DNA of 64,000 nucleotides from Colocasia esculenta (taxonomy: Eukaryota; Streptophyta; Magnoliopsida; Alismatales; Araceae), in contig CM024759.1 of the NCBI GenBank assembly GCA_014218235.1, positions 76,095,079 through 76,159,078 on the forward strand. The letters run 5' to 3'. Both the position numbers and the translations under genes were made by a program. The notes beneath the pieces were generated by a model that had not been told where the DNA came from, made no database searches, and was given only the letters and a program-made list of their open reading frames with translations. Position 1 is the stretch's first letter, and each line of letters opens with the position of its first letter. Shown piece after piece: positions 53,549 to 63,596 of this stretch.

Positions 53549-56361
53549 CTAAGGGAAGAGATAGAAAAGGAAGCCACCCAAACAAAAATTCATTCCATAA
53601 TTTTTTTTACAAAAAGGCCCCTCGGGCCAGATGACAAAGAAAGGACGAGAAGCGGGGAGATAAGGAGCATGGTCGGAAGGGCCAGCATCTTCATCCAAAG
53701 GAGGCATTCGCCCAGATTGGAAATTGTGCGAAGCGCACACCCTCCAGCGGGCGTCGTTGGTGCGACGCCGGCACTCCCGAACAGCGGCCTCAAAGGCCTC
53801 TTGGGCACGTTCAACCCAAGACAGCCGCTCCTCGAATTCCTTCCCAGCTCTCAGACCCACTCTGTAGCAGCGAGCCCCGTACTGCTCCAGATCCTCCTTA
53901 TAGTCTGATCCGACCTTGTAGTCTGCAACAGCACGGGCCCCCGCATCAGCTACAACCTGGGCAAGGGCGTCCTTCTCGGCCCGGGCCAAGGTAACGTTCA
54001 GCTCCGAAGCTTGGAAGGCGGCTTTGAGATTCTTCACCTCCTCCTCCAGTGCCGCCTCACGAGCCTTATATTTCGCTGTGAGGTCCTCGCAGAAAGCCGT
54101 CTGCGCCTCACAGAGGTACTTTTGATTCCGGGCCCGAGCAGCCAGGGCCTTGAGGATATCCAACGACTTGAATATCCCATCCGCAAGGGCCTCCAGGTCG
54201 ACGTCGCTCGCGCCATCGTCCTCCTGGCCCTCCGGATGGTATCCTTCCGTTGGTATCTCCGGAGTCCTGTCGGGGGGAAGGTCCAGGCACCTCGCTAGCT
54301 GATCGAGATGCGAGGAGGTGGGGCTAGCGGGCTGCCTCCTTGGCGACGCTTCAACACGACGAAGTGTCGCCTCTAGTGCCGCTACCGAGGGCACCTCATG
54401 AAGTTTTCTTTGTACTACTTCCGTGAGGGGCCTCCGGTCCTCATCGGACTCTTCAGCCCGAAATCAGCCACCAAGCTCCACTGCCCCCCCGGCAACATCG
54501 ATTACCTTGGTGGTTGCAGTTACACTGACAACCACCTCGGTGGGGGCATGGGGGGCAGGCCTACTCCGCTGTGTCTGCTCCTATCGTGGCAACGACCTCC
54601 TCAACTGCCCCGTCGTTACGGCCGCTTCTTCGTGGCCCCTGCGGCAGGAACCACTATCCGTCCTCTGGACAGGCAGCGGACGGCGTCGGGACATCCTCGT
54701 TGCTTGCCAGCATACCACCGGTGCGGAAGCCTCCGTCGCGCCGACGTCCTCGTCGGTTCTGGCGTTCTTCAGGGCGAGGGCCCCCTCAACCTCCTCGGCA
54801 ATGGCGGTTACTGTGGCTGCTATTCTCCCGGGGCGACCGCCGCTTCGACGAATGGAGGGTTCTCCTCCCCCCGAGCAGAGGCCTCAGCAGCTCCACTGCT
54901 CCTCCGGGAAGAAGCTTCCGCATCCTGGTCGGCAGCACCAGATGCGGCACTGCCAATACCTGAGGCGTCAGAAGGTGCCCTTTCCCCCGAACAGGTGGAG
55001 CCCCTTGCCTCTTCTCTGGCAGGGCTTTCTGACTCATCGCTTACCACGACGAGCCCCAGTTCGGTCGCCATCCTCTGCGCGACCCCCGGACGTACCACGG
55101 GGGGCACCCGCAGTGCTTCCTGTTCGGCCGACTCCACGGCCTTACGCTTCCTGCGCAGCAGCAACTGTGCCTCTTCAACCCCCTCTTCGGTCCCCTCCTC
55201 GCTAAGTCGAGAGGCAGCACGGACCATCCTTTTCTTTTTCCGAGCGCGGAGCTGGTCTGCGTCCTCCGCGTCCTCATCAAGCAGCATCGGCCTCTTCTTC
55301 ATAGAAGCCGAGGGACGAGCTGCCGCGTCGCCCTCCTGGAGCGGAGTCCGAGCTCCCACCAAAACTACCTCCTTGGTGGCCTTCTTCTTCAGGCGAATTC
55401 TTCCAGGCCCCTTCTCAGGGACCCGCATGTTTTCTGGACGCTCCTTGACAGACGAGGGAGCCACAAGCGCCGTTGAAACTGCGGCACCAACCCTCACAGC
55501 AGAGGGAACCCGAACAACGGCCGCAACGTCATCATCCTCGTACACCATGTGAGCCAGAACAGGATTTGTTCGGCGAAATCTTTGTTCACCTCCAGATCCC
55601 TCCCAGCCTCCAACTTCGAAGCAGCTGCACACAAAAAAAGAGAAGAGGAAAAATTAGAGCTGGATCACCAAACCGGCAGGTAAACAACCAAAGTCTGCAT
55701 ACTTACTCCATGGTTTGCTCAGGCCATGCTTGACAAGTGAGAATTCGGTCACATAGCCTCCCCATTCCTAACACCTGCTCGGAGAAGACTATCTGAGGCC
55801 CTTGCCTCATCTTGGATCAGCTTCTAAAGCTGTCCTTCCGTGCCGAGCGAACGACAGTGGGGAATCCCCACTCTGCACCATCCCGGCGGCACACGAAGAA
55901 CAACCTGTCCATCCAACCTTTGTTGTTGGAATACTTGTTGGACAGTTGTATGTGCATCCTATCTGTTCGGTGCTTGGCGTAGTAGATATCTGCTCTTGAC
56001 GACCGAGAAGCGGAAAGTTTGAAGTGAGCTCGGAATACGTCTGCCGAGCCCCGGATCTCCTTAATCTTACAGATGACATCGAAGATACAGATGTACCTCC
56101 ATGTATTAGGTGTCAGCTGTATTGGCGAGATGCCCCAGTAGTTCAGTAGCGCCTTCGCCACTTCTGGCAGCGGTAGCCGGAATCCTGCCTCCATGTGATC
56201 CACGGAAAGGGGGAGACAACCTGGTTTGTTTACCGCACTCGTCGCCGATCCGAAAGCGTTCACGGAGCCCACTGTAATGGCGGCATCGTGTCCCGCTGAA
56301 CACCGCACGGTGACTCCGCTCGCTCCGGCACCAACGCGACCGCCTTCCCTTCTCCTGTCAT
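53549..56361 (-). CDS. Tat-B antisense gene: Transposase_28-like plus coiled-coil protein
   Basis: Coding strand is opposite to gag-pol. TATA-like TTTATAAGG (56555-56548, minus) lies about 190 bp before an ATG at 56361 (MTGEGKAVALVPERAE). After a frameshift come LPLPEVAKALLNYWGISPIQ, LTPNTWRYICIFDVICK and NNKGWMDRLFFVCRRDGAEW, matching the Pfam Transposase_28 (putative gypsy-type transposon) style. A consensus donor GTAAGT (55706) and acceptor TGTGTGCAG (55625) bound an 82-bp intron. Exon 2 (55624-54820) has lysine/arginine clusters (KKRPM, RARKKKRMV, LLRRKRKAV), possible nuclear signals. A further block (54394-53549) is strongly helical and charged (LEEEVKNLKAAFQASELNV), a probable coiled coil. 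Frame breaks exist in exon 1 and between the last two blocks. Function unknown. Confidence 0.65.
55625..55706 (-). other. Intron of the Tat-B antisense gene
   Basis: Minus strand GTAAGTATGCAG at the start and TTTTGTGTGCAG at the end, 82 bp. Its position just after the Transposase_28-like domain corresponds to the 73-bp intron at 62138-62210 of the other copy. Confidence 0.6.
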
Positions 56362-56547
56362 CGTCGTAAGACGCGGAGGAGAACAACAAACAGGAGGAAG
56401 CGTGAGGAAGAAGGCGATCGAAAACCTAAAAAGGGCAAGAAAGCTCTCAAGCGAAGGAGGAACGAAGCTTGGGAGGCAAGAAAGCTCGATGGCTGGATAC
56501 TGGAAGGGTTTTCGAAGGCGTGACTCCCGCCTTCGCCCCCTCCTTTC

Positions 56548-56555
56548 CTTATAAA
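56548..56555 (-). promoter_or_regulatory. TATA box for the Tat-B antisense gene
   Basis: Minus strand TTCTTTATAAGGAAAGG, inside the element, with no start in the sense direction nearby. Confidence 0.55.
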
Positions 56556-56821
56556 GAAGGAGGGGCGCAAAATTCGAAGCGGGCCCTAAAACGCCTTTCC
56601 TTCCAGTTTCTGAAAACTCCCCCTCGATCGCACCGCTGGCGGCCGTTCGGACGCAAAGCCCGACGCTCCTGGCTCGACACGACCTCGCACCCATCATGAT
56701 GGGCTAGACGTTCGACGGGGCTCCAGGCGACGGCACCACATGGTTCCCTGCAACGGGCCATCGCATTAAATGCATAAATGACGCCCTCGAAGTGCCCACG
56801 TCTCCAAGCCACTCGAGGGCG

Positions 56822-56832
56822 TGGGGGGCAAG
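56822..56832 (+). promoter_or_regulatory. Tat-B polypurine tract
   Basis: TGGGGGGCAAG directly precedes the 3' LTR. Confidence 0.8.
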
Positions 56833-57642
56833 TGTGGTGGCCAAACTTGGCCACCTAGGTCCATCATGGCCCATTACGGCACTCTAAGGTCCCGTCAATA
56901 GGCGTGGCTCTTCTTCTGGGTGCCACGTCCTTATAAGGACCGCTTAGGGGCCTTCAAAGCGTGACCCCCGTGATCGGGCTTCACCAAGCCTCCCAGCGGC
57001 ATGTCTCCGAACAACTCCGCTGCTTCAAAATGGGCCTCCGCCCACTGAGCAAGAGGCCAGGCGTCCACGACCTGTCTGGAGCAGGACTTCGCCTACCGAG
57101 CAGGCTGCTGGTTCCAGCGCACCGAACAGCCATGGCGGTTACCGAACAGCGGGGTCAACCTCCCTTACGGGCTACCTGCTCGGTGACCTCCGCCAAAGGC
57201 TTCCGAGCAGCCCTTCACCTCCTCGCGGCGGTTGTAACTGCCGCGGGCCACGCGCCCCACGATCCAAAAGTGCATTAACTGCCAAACACTCCAACGGGCG
57301 TGCAGGTGTGTAACCTCCCGTGGTGCGCACCAACCGAGGCACCCTTTCAGGCATGATCCAGGGGCGTTACGGCCGTCTACCTCAGCGTCCATGCCTATAA
57401 AACGCACAGGTATAGTGCCATGCAGAGGTACACATTCTCTCTCACACTGCCACACGAAAACTCCCTGCCTTTCAAGCCTCTCACTGACTTAGGCATCGGA
57501 GGGTTTTCTCCGGTCTTCACCGGGCCCCCCTGATCTTTTCTAGTAATTGTAGGATCCTTCGTCCGCCTCCAGCGATCGTCATCTCCCTTACACAAGTGTT
57601 AGGCCTGATCCGCTCCGGCCCAACAAGGAAAAGGTCTTCACA
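56833..57642 (+). repeat. Tat-B 3' LTR
   Basis: 810 bp, TGTGGTGGCCAAAC to GGTCTTCACA, followed by the target duplication GAATT. Confidence 0.95.
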
Positions 57643-57650
57643 GAATTCAT

Positions 57651-57990
57651 GACTACACAAACTGTAAATTATAAATTACATAGCTGCCGACTATTTCTAT
57701 CGCTAGACGTTTTAGCGACAAATTATTTTCGTCGCTATTCTATCGCTAAAACGTCTAGCGACGGAATTAGTCGGCGTCTATATGTTAGACGCTGATGGGG
57801 AGTTGGGGAGTCGTTACGCCATCGCTAATAGCGACGGTAACCGCTGTCGCTAATTTAGGCAGCAATCAACATCGTCGACGGCCGATAATCCGTCGCTAAA
57901 TTAGCGACTGTCGTGCAACTGGCTTGTCGCTGAAACAGCGACGGATGTTAGCGATGGATTCTGATCCGTCGCTATGCCATCGCTAAATAA
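57651..57990. repeat. CACTA-type subterminal repeat cluster
   Basis: At least twelve copies of AGCGACGG / CCGTCGCT and close variants in both orientations within 300 bp, the pattern of En/Spm (CACTA) subterminal transposase-binding repeats. An 18-bp perfect inverted pair CGCTAGACGTTTTAGCGA (57701-57718 with 57743-57760) is included. GACTACACAAACTG at 57651 resembles a CACTA terminus with the first base changed. The other end was not found. Confidence 0.55.
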
Positions 57991-58103
57991 AAAAAAATAT
58001 AATAATATATTTTAATATATATATATATTTATTTTTTTTACACCTGTATACAATTCATATAACAATTAACTAAAAACTAAATATATCACAATCACCATTC
58101 ACA

Positions 58104-58640
58104 CACAACAAAATCACATAAGTAAAATTTAAACATTCACACTAACATAAATATCTGTTAAATGTTTGCCAATAAATTATAAAAGTGTTTACATAGATAA
58201 TGAAGAAGATAAAAATAGAAAAGTCAAATGACGAGACTCCTAATCCTCTGCAAAATGAGTCTCGTGGTCGTCGCCATCTGCATCGCTACTAGACTGTTCT
58301 CTAATGACCTGCAAGCACAAAATAATTATTAGACATGTATGTATATGAAGAAGAGATAAGAGATCATTTTACAGTATAAGTAAAATTTAAACATGTCACA
58401 CTAATTTAAATATCTGTTAAACATTTGCAACAAGTCACAAAAATGTTTACATAGATAATGAAAAAGATAAGAATGGAGAAGTCAAATGACGAGACTCTTA
58501 ATCGTCTGCAAGATGAGTAAGAGTCTCGTGGTCGTCGCCATTTGCATCGCTACTAGCCTGTTCTCCATCAACCTGCAAGTAAAAAATAATTATTAGACAT
58601 GTATGAATATGAAGAAGAAATAAGAGATCATTTTACATTA
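58104..58640 (-). repeat. About 265-bp tandem duplication with an exon-like segment
   Basis: Copies at about 58112-58375 and 58378-58640 match almost base for base (for example GTCAAATGACGAGACTC, GAGTCTCGTGGTCGTCGCCA). On minus each copy has a pyrimidine tract and CAG acceptor (for example TTGTGCTTGCAG), then an acidic C-terminal exon reading SSDADGDDHET.., ending in a stop. The neighbouring CACTA repeats suggest this is the transposase 3' end, but that is inferred. Confidence 0.65.
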
Positions 58641-58777
58641 ACAAACTATAAACTTAAACATAAATGCTCCTGCCAATTCTAACCGAGAGTTCGATTTGGA
58701 TTCTGTCAACTCCCACATGTCCAGTTTGACTCTCTCCACATGTTAAAATTGTTTACACTATGAACAAACACTTAATT

Positions 58778-59165
58778 CTATTTTCGAACTGATCTGTAAC
58801 TAATGAATGAACAGATCCATGTAGCTCTGGCCAATTCACATTGGAAGAATAAGTGCTCAATTATTTCAGGTTGCTCACAATAAGGACATCCTTCGGGAAA
58901 ACCATGAATAGTTCTGGCTACCAGTTGATTAGTTGGTAGGATTCCGTAAGGTACTTCCAAGTAAACAACTGGACTATGAAAGAAATCAGCTTGCTCAGAG
59001 ATGGGCCCCACAATACTGGCCAGAGACCAATATGACTAGAGGAGGAAGGGATTCTAGTCTGCTCTTCTAAGGATTTGTATGCCAATTTGGTAGAGAACAA
59101 GCCATCCTGACTGTTTTTCCAAATTCTTTTATCCTCAAGAAGCCCAAAATCAGTAGGTCTATAAA
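58778..59165 (-). pseudogene. LINE reverse-transcriptase zinc-binding region (zf-RVT) remnant
   Basis: On minus: RPTDFGLLEDKRIWKNSQDG, LFSTKLAYKSLEEQ, LWPVLWGPSLSKLISFIVQL; then in a second frame PTNQLVARTIHGF and CPYCEQPEIIEHLFFQCELA followed by RATW. The I-W-K...F-S-x-K-x-A-Y lead-in and C-x2-C...H-x3-C finger are the domain found after RT in plant LINEs. One frameshift near 58960. No RT palm sequence is nearby. Confidence 0.75.
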
Positions 59166-59844
59166 TGTACTGATATTAGGAGTGTGTACACATAATTTTA
59201 AATGTGAAAATTATGTCAACCGGCCAGACAAAATGGTCTGAACCAGATCCAACATAGTTTATATCCCTACTAAAGAGGTCTATGGCTCAGTCATGGCTCA
59301 TCAAACTACATCATCATCCATGACATGGAGAGGACTTCAGTAGCTTCCACTTCCTTCAAGAGTGAAGGCTTTGTCATAGCAATTACGAGACTTCCTTTTG
59401 TAAATTCCAAGATTCTTCCTGACAAGATAAATAATTATATTCTCTACGGAGCTGCAGAGGATTCATAACATCTTTTCTTTGCACAATCTTCTAGGCTATG
59501 GTCGAAGAATGGGTACTTTCTTAGGCTTGCAAGATGGCACATGCCTCTTGCAGGATAGGTAAAAGATTAATTTCATTTATTGAACAAGGTGATTAATTAG
59601 AAAATAGAGATGGGATATTCTAGTGCTATATTTGGTATTGGAGAATGAGTTGGGCATTGGAGAATATATTGATATTAGGAGAAGTGCAATGACTAACTGC
59701 ATCATCTCTAGTGTTAACTTACATCTAGATGAGTTTTCTTGTGCCGCTTGAGGAGAACAACATCAAAAAATTCCATCTAGATGTTGCAACTTAGTTTTTT
59801 TCTATTCTCTGTGTGTTTCAACATTATAAAATAGAAGTTGTTGC
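59166..59844. other. Intergenic DNA, no gene recognised
   Basis: No conserved motifs. TGATATTAGGAG occurs twice (about 59171 and 59668). GTTGC at 59840-59844 would be the target duplication of the following LTR. Confidence 0.4.
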
Positions 59845-60652
59845 TGATACAGCAAGAGGGTCGGCCGGAGCCGAGCTGAGTGGGCCCCGAGGGATTGGCG
59901 GTGTCGCGTTGTTGTCGGAGAAGAAGATCCGACCTGCAAAAAACCACCGAGGCTCCTCAGTGGTCGGACACTCCGACGATCAAGTTAGCGGAGAGAATTG
60001 AGTGAATGAGTGTAAGAGAGTTTTGTGCTATGAATAACCTACCTTTTCTGTAGGGGATTCCCCCCCCCCCCCCCCTTTTTATAGGGGCGTAGTATTTCGA
60101 ATTATTAGGAAGAGCCGGCCTATCCTCCTCTTGCGCCGCGATACTTAGCAAGCGGGGCGGAGTGAGGAAAGCGCTACCATCACGGGGAAAATCACAGCTG
60201 GACCTTGCCAGCCTGGTCACGATAGGAATCTTCCCAATCGATTGTGCGACAGCTGGGTGCCAGCTGTCGCGATCTCAGGGATTCAACCCGCGCGATGAGT
60301 GGGCTCGGATTGAAGCAAAACGGACGCCCTGGATCGCGCGACTGAATAGGGGGATCTTCTTGGTGAGTCTCTGAGGGCGAATCGGTCGTTAGGAGTTTCG
60401 TCCAACCCACGTTCTCGGCCAGGCGGGTTGGAATCCTCCATACCAGAGTCGTCGGCTAGACAGTCGGCGACCTCGTCGTCATCGTCCACCTGGTCGGTAT
60501 CTTGTACGGTCCCTGTCGCGGGTAGATGATGATCGTCGATCTGACTCGTCGGCTGATTGTTCGATGGGACGAACACTGGGCTTCATTGTCGGCCAACCTG
60601 TCTTCGTACGGGTCTTGTCGGCTGACAGGTCGGATAGTGACCAACGGTATCA
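59845..60652 (-). repeat. Tat-C 3' LTR
   Basis: 808 bp. Minus reading starts TGATACCGTTGG and ends CTTGCTGTATCA, giving a TGATAC / GTATCA inverted border. A purine-rich CCCGGGGGACTGG on minus precedes it. TATA box CCTATAAAAA on minus at 60085-60076. Borders are inferred from these signals because the partner LTR is outside the window. Confidence 0.65.
60061..60075. repeat. C15 homopolymer next to the Tat-C LTR TATA box
   Basis: Fifteen C on plus; on minus the TATA box is followed directly by G15, where transcription would start. Confidence 0.8.
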
Positions 60653-61040
60653 CCAGTCCCCCGGGTTCTTATCGAGATGAGTTCTCGGCTCGATGAGAAT
60701 CCATTTGTTTGGCAGTCGATGCATCCCATCAAACTGTCGATGGGATCCAAATAGGCGCGCGCCGCCTTCCGATTTCCGTGCGTTACTTTTCGTGTCAGAG
60801 CCATTTTGCAGATGACGTCTCCGTCATTATGGAGATTACAATCTTCTGCCATAATGGCAGGGGCGGGTACGCCGACTGCCGTACATCTGCCTTGATCTGC
60901 TCGCCCATGATGACCCCTCCAGATAGTCGCGACATTACGAATCCAGGTGAACGGCTTTCAGCTGTTCATATTCCGACACGTAGCGGGCATCGGGACTGCT
61001 CCTGGATCGCTAACCGTCCGTTTGCTTCGGCCTCGTTTTC

Positions 61041-61050
61041 CTATAAATAG
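61041..61050 (+). promoter_or_regulatory. TATA box for the Tat-C antisense gene
   Basis: TTTTCCTATAAATAGC on plus, about 110 bp before the open frame begins, outside the LTR. Confidence 0.6.
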
Positions 61051-61152
61051 CTGGGGTCAGGGCCAGATTGGAGTACCTTTATCTCGCGTACGAGTCTTCC
61101 GGTCGTCGAGCTGCCGCTCTCCCGACATCCCGACGTATTCTTGCGTTGCTGA

Positions 61153-63127
61153 CGACCTGACGTATTTGCGCCATCCTCTCGCCCTTGCTTCTCTCCGAGG
61201 TACGCGGTGAGCCCCACTTCCTCATATTCCTCACCCGAGGGATCCTCTTCTTCCAGTTCTTCTAGTAGCCAGTCTGCCCGTGGGGACCCTTCTGTTTCCG
61301 ACGACGTTCCTGCCCACGTTCCCGAAGACCCTGAAAATGACGATGCTTCTGACCGTGAGCCCGAGGATCCTGAAGTCGAAGCCGAGGTTCTTGATACCTT
61401 AGTTTGGGGTCGCGTGGATGATTCCTTCATACTCGAAGTCAGCCCTGGTCAATATGTCCCCAAGGCTCCATCGGCCCATACCTCTGGTGCCCGACGTCCC
61501 GCCGACAACGTGGCCGACGCTCGGTGCGAGACTTCCAGCGAAACATTCACCTTGGTGCGAAAACACCGTAGGTTCATTCTTCCAGCCAACGCCGTTGTAT
61601 TTGCCAACCGAGGTCTTAGGGCCCATCACGTCATGAAGGGGGGCTTTTCGATCTATTCCGAGGCGGTCCGAGGTGGTCTTTGTTTCCCTTTCCACCCTTT
61701 TATCATATTCCTTCTCTTGGAGCTCAGCGCGGCCCCTTCTCAGTTAACCCTCAACTCTTGGCGTGTAATCGTCGGCTTCCTTTCCCTTTGCTATTCGGCG
61801 GGGGTCCCTCCGACCTTGCGCCTATTCTTTTTCCTCTTCTCGGTGAAACCTTTCGGAGACTGGATGTATTTCGCGGTGAGGAACGGTCGGCACATCCTCG
61901 GCCGGCTGCCTTCCTCGGTCCATGGATGGAAGAGGAACTTCGTTTTCATTTATAGTCCGTCTGGGTGGTCTTTCCCAACCAAATGGTCGGGTATCGACGT
62001 TCGCAGCAAGGCTTTTGGATCGCCGAGACTCAGTGCATCCGAGCTCGCGGACCTTGCATGTCTGAAGGATGTGGAGCCCCCAAATTTGATCGATATTCCC
62101 GAGGAGCTATTCAGGCTGATCGACGAGGGCACAGAAGGTTGCCACATCCACAGTTGTTTCCTCGGCTCGTCGTTGATCTTGTTTATCTAACATCCTTTTT
62201 GTCTCTGCAGCTATGGCCGACAAGGGCGCTACTCCGACCCTGCCACGAAAGGGCCTTTCCCTCACCGAGGTGGCGAGGAAGAGGGTTATTCGCGAGAACA
62301 AGACGGCTTCTCGCCCCGAGAAGCGTCAGCATGAAGCCGAGCCCGCGGTCTCGTCGGCAGGAGCTCCCGAGCCGGATTCGGCCGCCATCCTCGTCGTGGA
62401 AGAGAGGCCGCCAAAGATACCTCGGCAACCGGTGTCTCCGTCTCCGGCCCCTTCAGCGATGACCTTTTCTGGCTTTCAAATGGACCCGGTCGACTGGGGG
62501 CGTCGGGCCCTTCCGGCCGAGGTCAAAGCTGATGTGATGAGCAGACCCGCGCGTCGGCTAGTTCAGGACTTCCACTCGTCACTCCTGAATCAGCTGGCGA
62601 CATTCGAGGTGTTCGTCCATCGGGCCGAGCTGAAGAGGGTGTCCTGTGACAAGCGCGTCGCCGAGGCGGAAGCGCTTGTGGCGTCCGAGAAGACCCTCCG
62701 TCAGAAAGAGGCCGAGGCATCCGAAGAGAAGAAGCGCGAGCTGTCGGCCCTGAGGAAATCCCTAGAGGCCGTAAAGAAGGCCTAATACGAAGAGATAGTG
62801 GCCCACGAGGATACCAGGAAGGGGATCCCGAAGCTCATCACTGAGGAGCGGGTGAAGGCGGTCGAGGAGTACCGCGAATCCGACGAGCTTGGTAACGAGG
62901 TCGCGGGGCTCTTCAAGGAAGGGTACAATGCTTGCCTTGACAGGGTAAGAGAGTTGTTTACCGACCTTGACTTCTCGGTGGCTTCTCTCTCGTGTGATGG
63001 AGACGAGGTCAGCACTGCTGTGGATGAGGCCTTGGACGTTGCTATCGAACGTTCACTCGACGAGGCTGCCGACATCGTGCTGGCTGAGGATTTTCCCAAA
63101 ATGTGTAATCTATTTTTCTTAATTTAA
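61153..63127 (+). CDS. Tat-C antisense gene: Transposase_28-like plus coiled-coil protein
   Basis: Opposite strand to integrase. Exon 1 (open from 61153, ending 62137) has a Ser/Glu/Asp-rich start and then a Transposase_28-like domain: PFHPFIIFLLLELSAAPSQL, TLNSWRVIVGFLSLCYSAGV, LRLFFFLFSVKP, GWKRNFVFIYSPSGWSFPTK. An intron, AAG|GTTGCC to TCTCTGCAG|CT (62138-62210, 73 bp), joins in frame to exon 2: MADKGATPTLPRKGLSLTEV, a Pro-rich linker, FQMDPVDWGRRALPAEV, then a helical charged region (RVAEAEALVASEKTLRQKEA). A single TAA at 62783 interrupts an otherwise continuous frame that runs on to 63127 (YEEIVAHEDTRKGIPKLITE, then DEAADIVLAEDFPKM). No ATG is in frame at the very start, so an upstream exon or non-AUG start is possible. 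About 615 codons. Function unknown. Confidence 0.72.
62138..62210 (+). other. Intron of the Tat-C antisense gene
   Basis: GT donor after AAG, AG acceptor after a pyrimidine tract. Removal keeps the frame (931 nt of exon 1 from 61207, plus 2 nt, then ATG at 62213). Confidence 0.65.
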
Positions 63128-63204
63128 TGAACCCCCCCCTTTGTCCTTCCTCGTGCTTGAGCGATGATTAGTCCACTTATTGGCCTTACTGAAGAGAATG
63201 TCGA

Positions 63205-63590
63205 ATCGACTTCGTTTGTTAGAGTGTCGCAGCGACCTCGTCGTTAGGGTATCGAAGCGACCTCAGAGTGCTGAAGCGACCTCGGAGTGCCGTAGCGACC
63301 TTATTAGAGTGCCGAAGCGACCTCGTTAGAGTGCCGTAGCGACCTCATCGTCAGAGTGCCGTAGTGACCTCGTCGTCAGAGTGCCGAAGCGACCTCGTTA
63401 GAGTGCCGAAGCAGCCTTGCGAGTGAGTGCCGGAGCGACCTCGTTGTTAGAGTATCGAAGCGACCTCAGAGTGCCGTAGTGACCTTATTAGAGTGCCGAA
63501 GCGACCTCGTTAGAGTGCCGTAGCGACCTCATCGTTAGAGTGCCGAAGCGACCTCGTAAGCAAGGGTGCCGGGGCGACCTCTAAGGGAAG
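63205..63590. repeat. 22-bp minisatellite between antisense gene and integrase
   Basis: About 16-18 imperfect copies of GAGTGCCGAAGCGACCTCGTTA with lengths near 16-25 bp; variants include GTAGCGACCTCATC. It separates the convergent 3' ends of two genes. Confidence 0.9.
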
Positions 63591-63596
63591 TATCCT

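Larger units (their letters stand above)
47025..57642 (+). mobile_element. Tat-B: complete Tat-lineage Ty3/gypsy element with antisense gene
   Basis: A 10.6 kb element flanked by perfect 5-bp duplications GAATT (47020-47024 and 57643-57647). LTRs are about 809 bp (TGTGGTGG...CTTCACA). Sense strand: gag, DNGS protease, RT, RNase H, second RNase H, integrase. Between integrase (ends 53313) and the 3' LTR (56833) lies a 3.5 kb region whose coding strand is minus. Sense frames are broken at many points. Confidence 0.95.

Noticed and set aside
54398..55552. Long plus-strand open frame (384 codons) in Tat-B
   Set aside because: It is the complement of the antisense gene. It has no conserved motif, while the minus strand shows domain motifs, splice sites and a homologous copy in Tat-C.
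63205..63590. CRISPR-like array
   Set aside because: Direct repeats without unique spacers of constant length, in a plant genome within a retrotransposon: a minisatellite.
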